Shown here one piece after another: positions 63,218 to 64,000 of a stretch of 64,000 nt of DNA (within the stretch, counting starts at the first letter, position 1; each line of letters opens with the position of its first letter). A program made the translations under genes and the position numbers. The notes beneath the pieces are model-generated. The model was not told where the DNA came from and made no database searches. It saw only the letters and a program-made list of their open reading frames with translations. Source of the DNA: an uncultured Porphyromonadaceae bacterium (GTDB lineage Bacteria; Bacteroidota; Bacteroidia; Bacteroidales; Muribaculaceae); assembly GCA_900540205.1 (NCBI GenBank), contig UQER01000014.1, positions 1 through 64,000 of the forward strand, written 5' to 3'.

Positions 63218-63249
63218 CTTGACACAACGCCGTTTGCGTTGTAACTTTG
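63218..63249 (+). promoter_or_regulatory. Promoter of the cupin gene
   Basis: CTTG (63218-63221), a 20-bp spacer and TAACTTTG (63242-63249). The ATG at 63278 follows 28 bases after the -7 box. Confidence 0.8.
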
Positions 63250-63277
63250 CAGCAAATCGAACAAATATACCAACACA

Positions 63278-63727
63278 ATGAAACAGATTCAGACAATCGG
63301 CAAAGGCGCGAATTTCAGCGCTGCCAACTTCGGCAAACTGACCGACATCAAGGATTACGTCCTCCAGCTCGGTCCGGAAATCAAGATTCCGGGAAAAGTA
63401 TTCGGCGGCCAAGCCGTCGGTGCCACCGGTGGTGAATTCTCATTTCAGGTATTCGCACCCGGGCAGCAGACCGGCTTCCTCCATACGCACAAAAATCACG
63501 AGGAGCTGTACTTCTTCCTTTCAGGCAAAGGCGAATTCCAGGTAGACGGCGAAGTGTTTCCCGTGGAGGAAGGCTCCGTGGTCCGTGTGGCGCCCGACGG
63601 GAAGCGTTCGGTGCGGAACAACGGCACCGCCCCGCTGGTGATGCTCTGCGTGCAGTATAGCGGCAACACATTCACTGCCGACGACGCAGCGGACGGAAAC
63701 ATCCTGAATGAGCCGGTCAACTGGTAA
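63278..63727 (+). CDS. Cupin domain protein
   Basis: A 149-residue single cupin. The two metal motifs are visible: GFLHTHKNHEELYFFLSGKGEF (H, H, E) and the later VEEGSVVRVAPDGKRSVRNNG, which has R where many cupins have a metal-binding His. Small cupins next to HxlR regulators commonly relate to redox or electrophile stress, but the substrate is unknown. Divergent from, and probably controlled by, the HxlR gene. Confidence 0.88.
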   Translation: MKQIQTIGKGANFSAANFGKLTDIKDYVLQLGPEIKIPGKVFGGQAVGATGGEFSFQVFAPGQQTGFLHTHKNHEELYFFLSGKGEFQVDGEVFPVEEGSVVRVAPDGKRSVRNNGTAPLVMLCVQYSGNTFTADDAADGNILNEPVNW

Positions 63728-63761
63728 CCCTCCCTCCTCCATAACTTTTTAACATTACACA

Positions 63762-63802
63762 CGCACCGCATGCAGTGGCCACCCGCCATTGCGTGCGGTG
63801 CG
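63762..63802 (+). terminator. Hairpin after the cupin gene
   Basis: CGCACCGCATGCA pairs with TGCGTGCGGTGCG (13 bp, one G-T pair). No T-run follows, so termination is not certain. Confidence 0.45.
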
Positions 63803-63849
63803 CTGCATAGTGCCAGAAGGGAATTGCATGCCCCGATGCAGCAACAATA

Positions 63850-63881
63850 TTTGATATTTTCAGAAAAAAGTATTATCTTTG
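63850..63881 (+). promoter_or_regulatory. Promoter of the gene at the right edge
   Basis: TTTG (63850-63853), a 20-bp spacer and TATCTTTG (63874-63881): a full consensus match. The ATG at 63946 lies 65 bases downstream. Confidence 0.82.
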
Positions 63882-63945
63882 AATTACCAAACCTTGCCCG
63901 AAGCCTTCGGGCCATACAAACATGAATTGATTTGCAGATAAAAAT

Positions 63946-64000
63946 ATGAACAGAAACAACGATTTCCGCAATTTCGCGGTAAAACATCTCGGCATGAACG
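63946..64000 (+). CDS. Start of a gene cut by the window edge
   Basis: Only 18 residues are inside (MNRNNDFRNFAVKHLGMN). The frame is open to the edge and the upstream promoter is strong, so the gene is probably real. Nothing can be said of its function. Confidence 0.6.
   Translation, partial: MNRNNDFRNFAVKHLGMN

Overview
The window looks like a chromosomal stretch from a gut Bacteroidales bacterium, most probably of the Muribaculaceae type. Three things support this. Many genes are preceded by the Bacteroidetes -7 box TAnnTTTG, several with a TTTG-like -33 box exactly 20 bp upstream. The proteins are typical of the group: PCMD lipoprotein, DUF4923, DUF4250, serine palmitoyltransferase, PPi-dependent phosphofructokinase and an FtsE of Bacteroidetes type. 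The first bases are the 5' end of a 16S rRNA gene whose sequence matches the Bacteroidales start. No insertion sequence, prophage, integrase, tRNA or CRISPR array was seen. This is mostly core genome with a few accessory islands.

Layout. 1-500: start of a leftward 16S rRNA gene with two tandem, duplicated promoters. 500-4400: TetR-type regulator, an unknown lipoprotein and a cation-efflux transporter. 4.5-6.0 kb: ECF sigma factor, probable membrane anti-sigma protein and Spy/CpxP-like periplasmic protein. 6.0-12.6 kb: YraN, carbamoyl-phosphate synthase (carB, carA), TcdA and a reverse rubrerythrin. 12.7-19.4 kb: a complete histidine-to-glutamate operon (ftcD-hutU-hutH-hutI). 19.6-25.9 kb: a secreted protein with a sorting-type C-terminus, aspS, NIF3 and its zinc-ribbon partner, and serine palmitoyltransferase for sphingolipids. 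25.9-36.1 kb: leftward genes including miaA, a DPP-IV peptidase, a coiled-coil protein, an SPFH/NfeD pair and a membrane ferredoxin. 36.3-45.6 kb: pfp, tatD and a prenyl synthase leftward, then DUF4250, UvrD helicase, nspC, a glycosyltransferase and radC rightward.

45.6-53.2 kb is the most accessory-looking part. An outer-membrane barrel gene is flanked on both sides by GTAG-footed inverted palindromes that resemble REP/BIME elements, one of them inside inverted arrays of a 7-bp repeat. Beside it lies an operon of two paralogous outer-membrane barrels, a large multi-domain glycoside-hydrolase-like protein and a PCMD lipoprotein, with no SusC/SusD pair in the window.

53.5-64 kb: DUF4923, a TrkH/TrkA potassium system, a short-chain dehydrogenase, aspartokinase, FtsE, YjbQ, trigger factor, and an HxlR/cupin divergon with a clear palindromic operator next to the remnant of an AraC-type gene. 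The window ends just inside a new gene.
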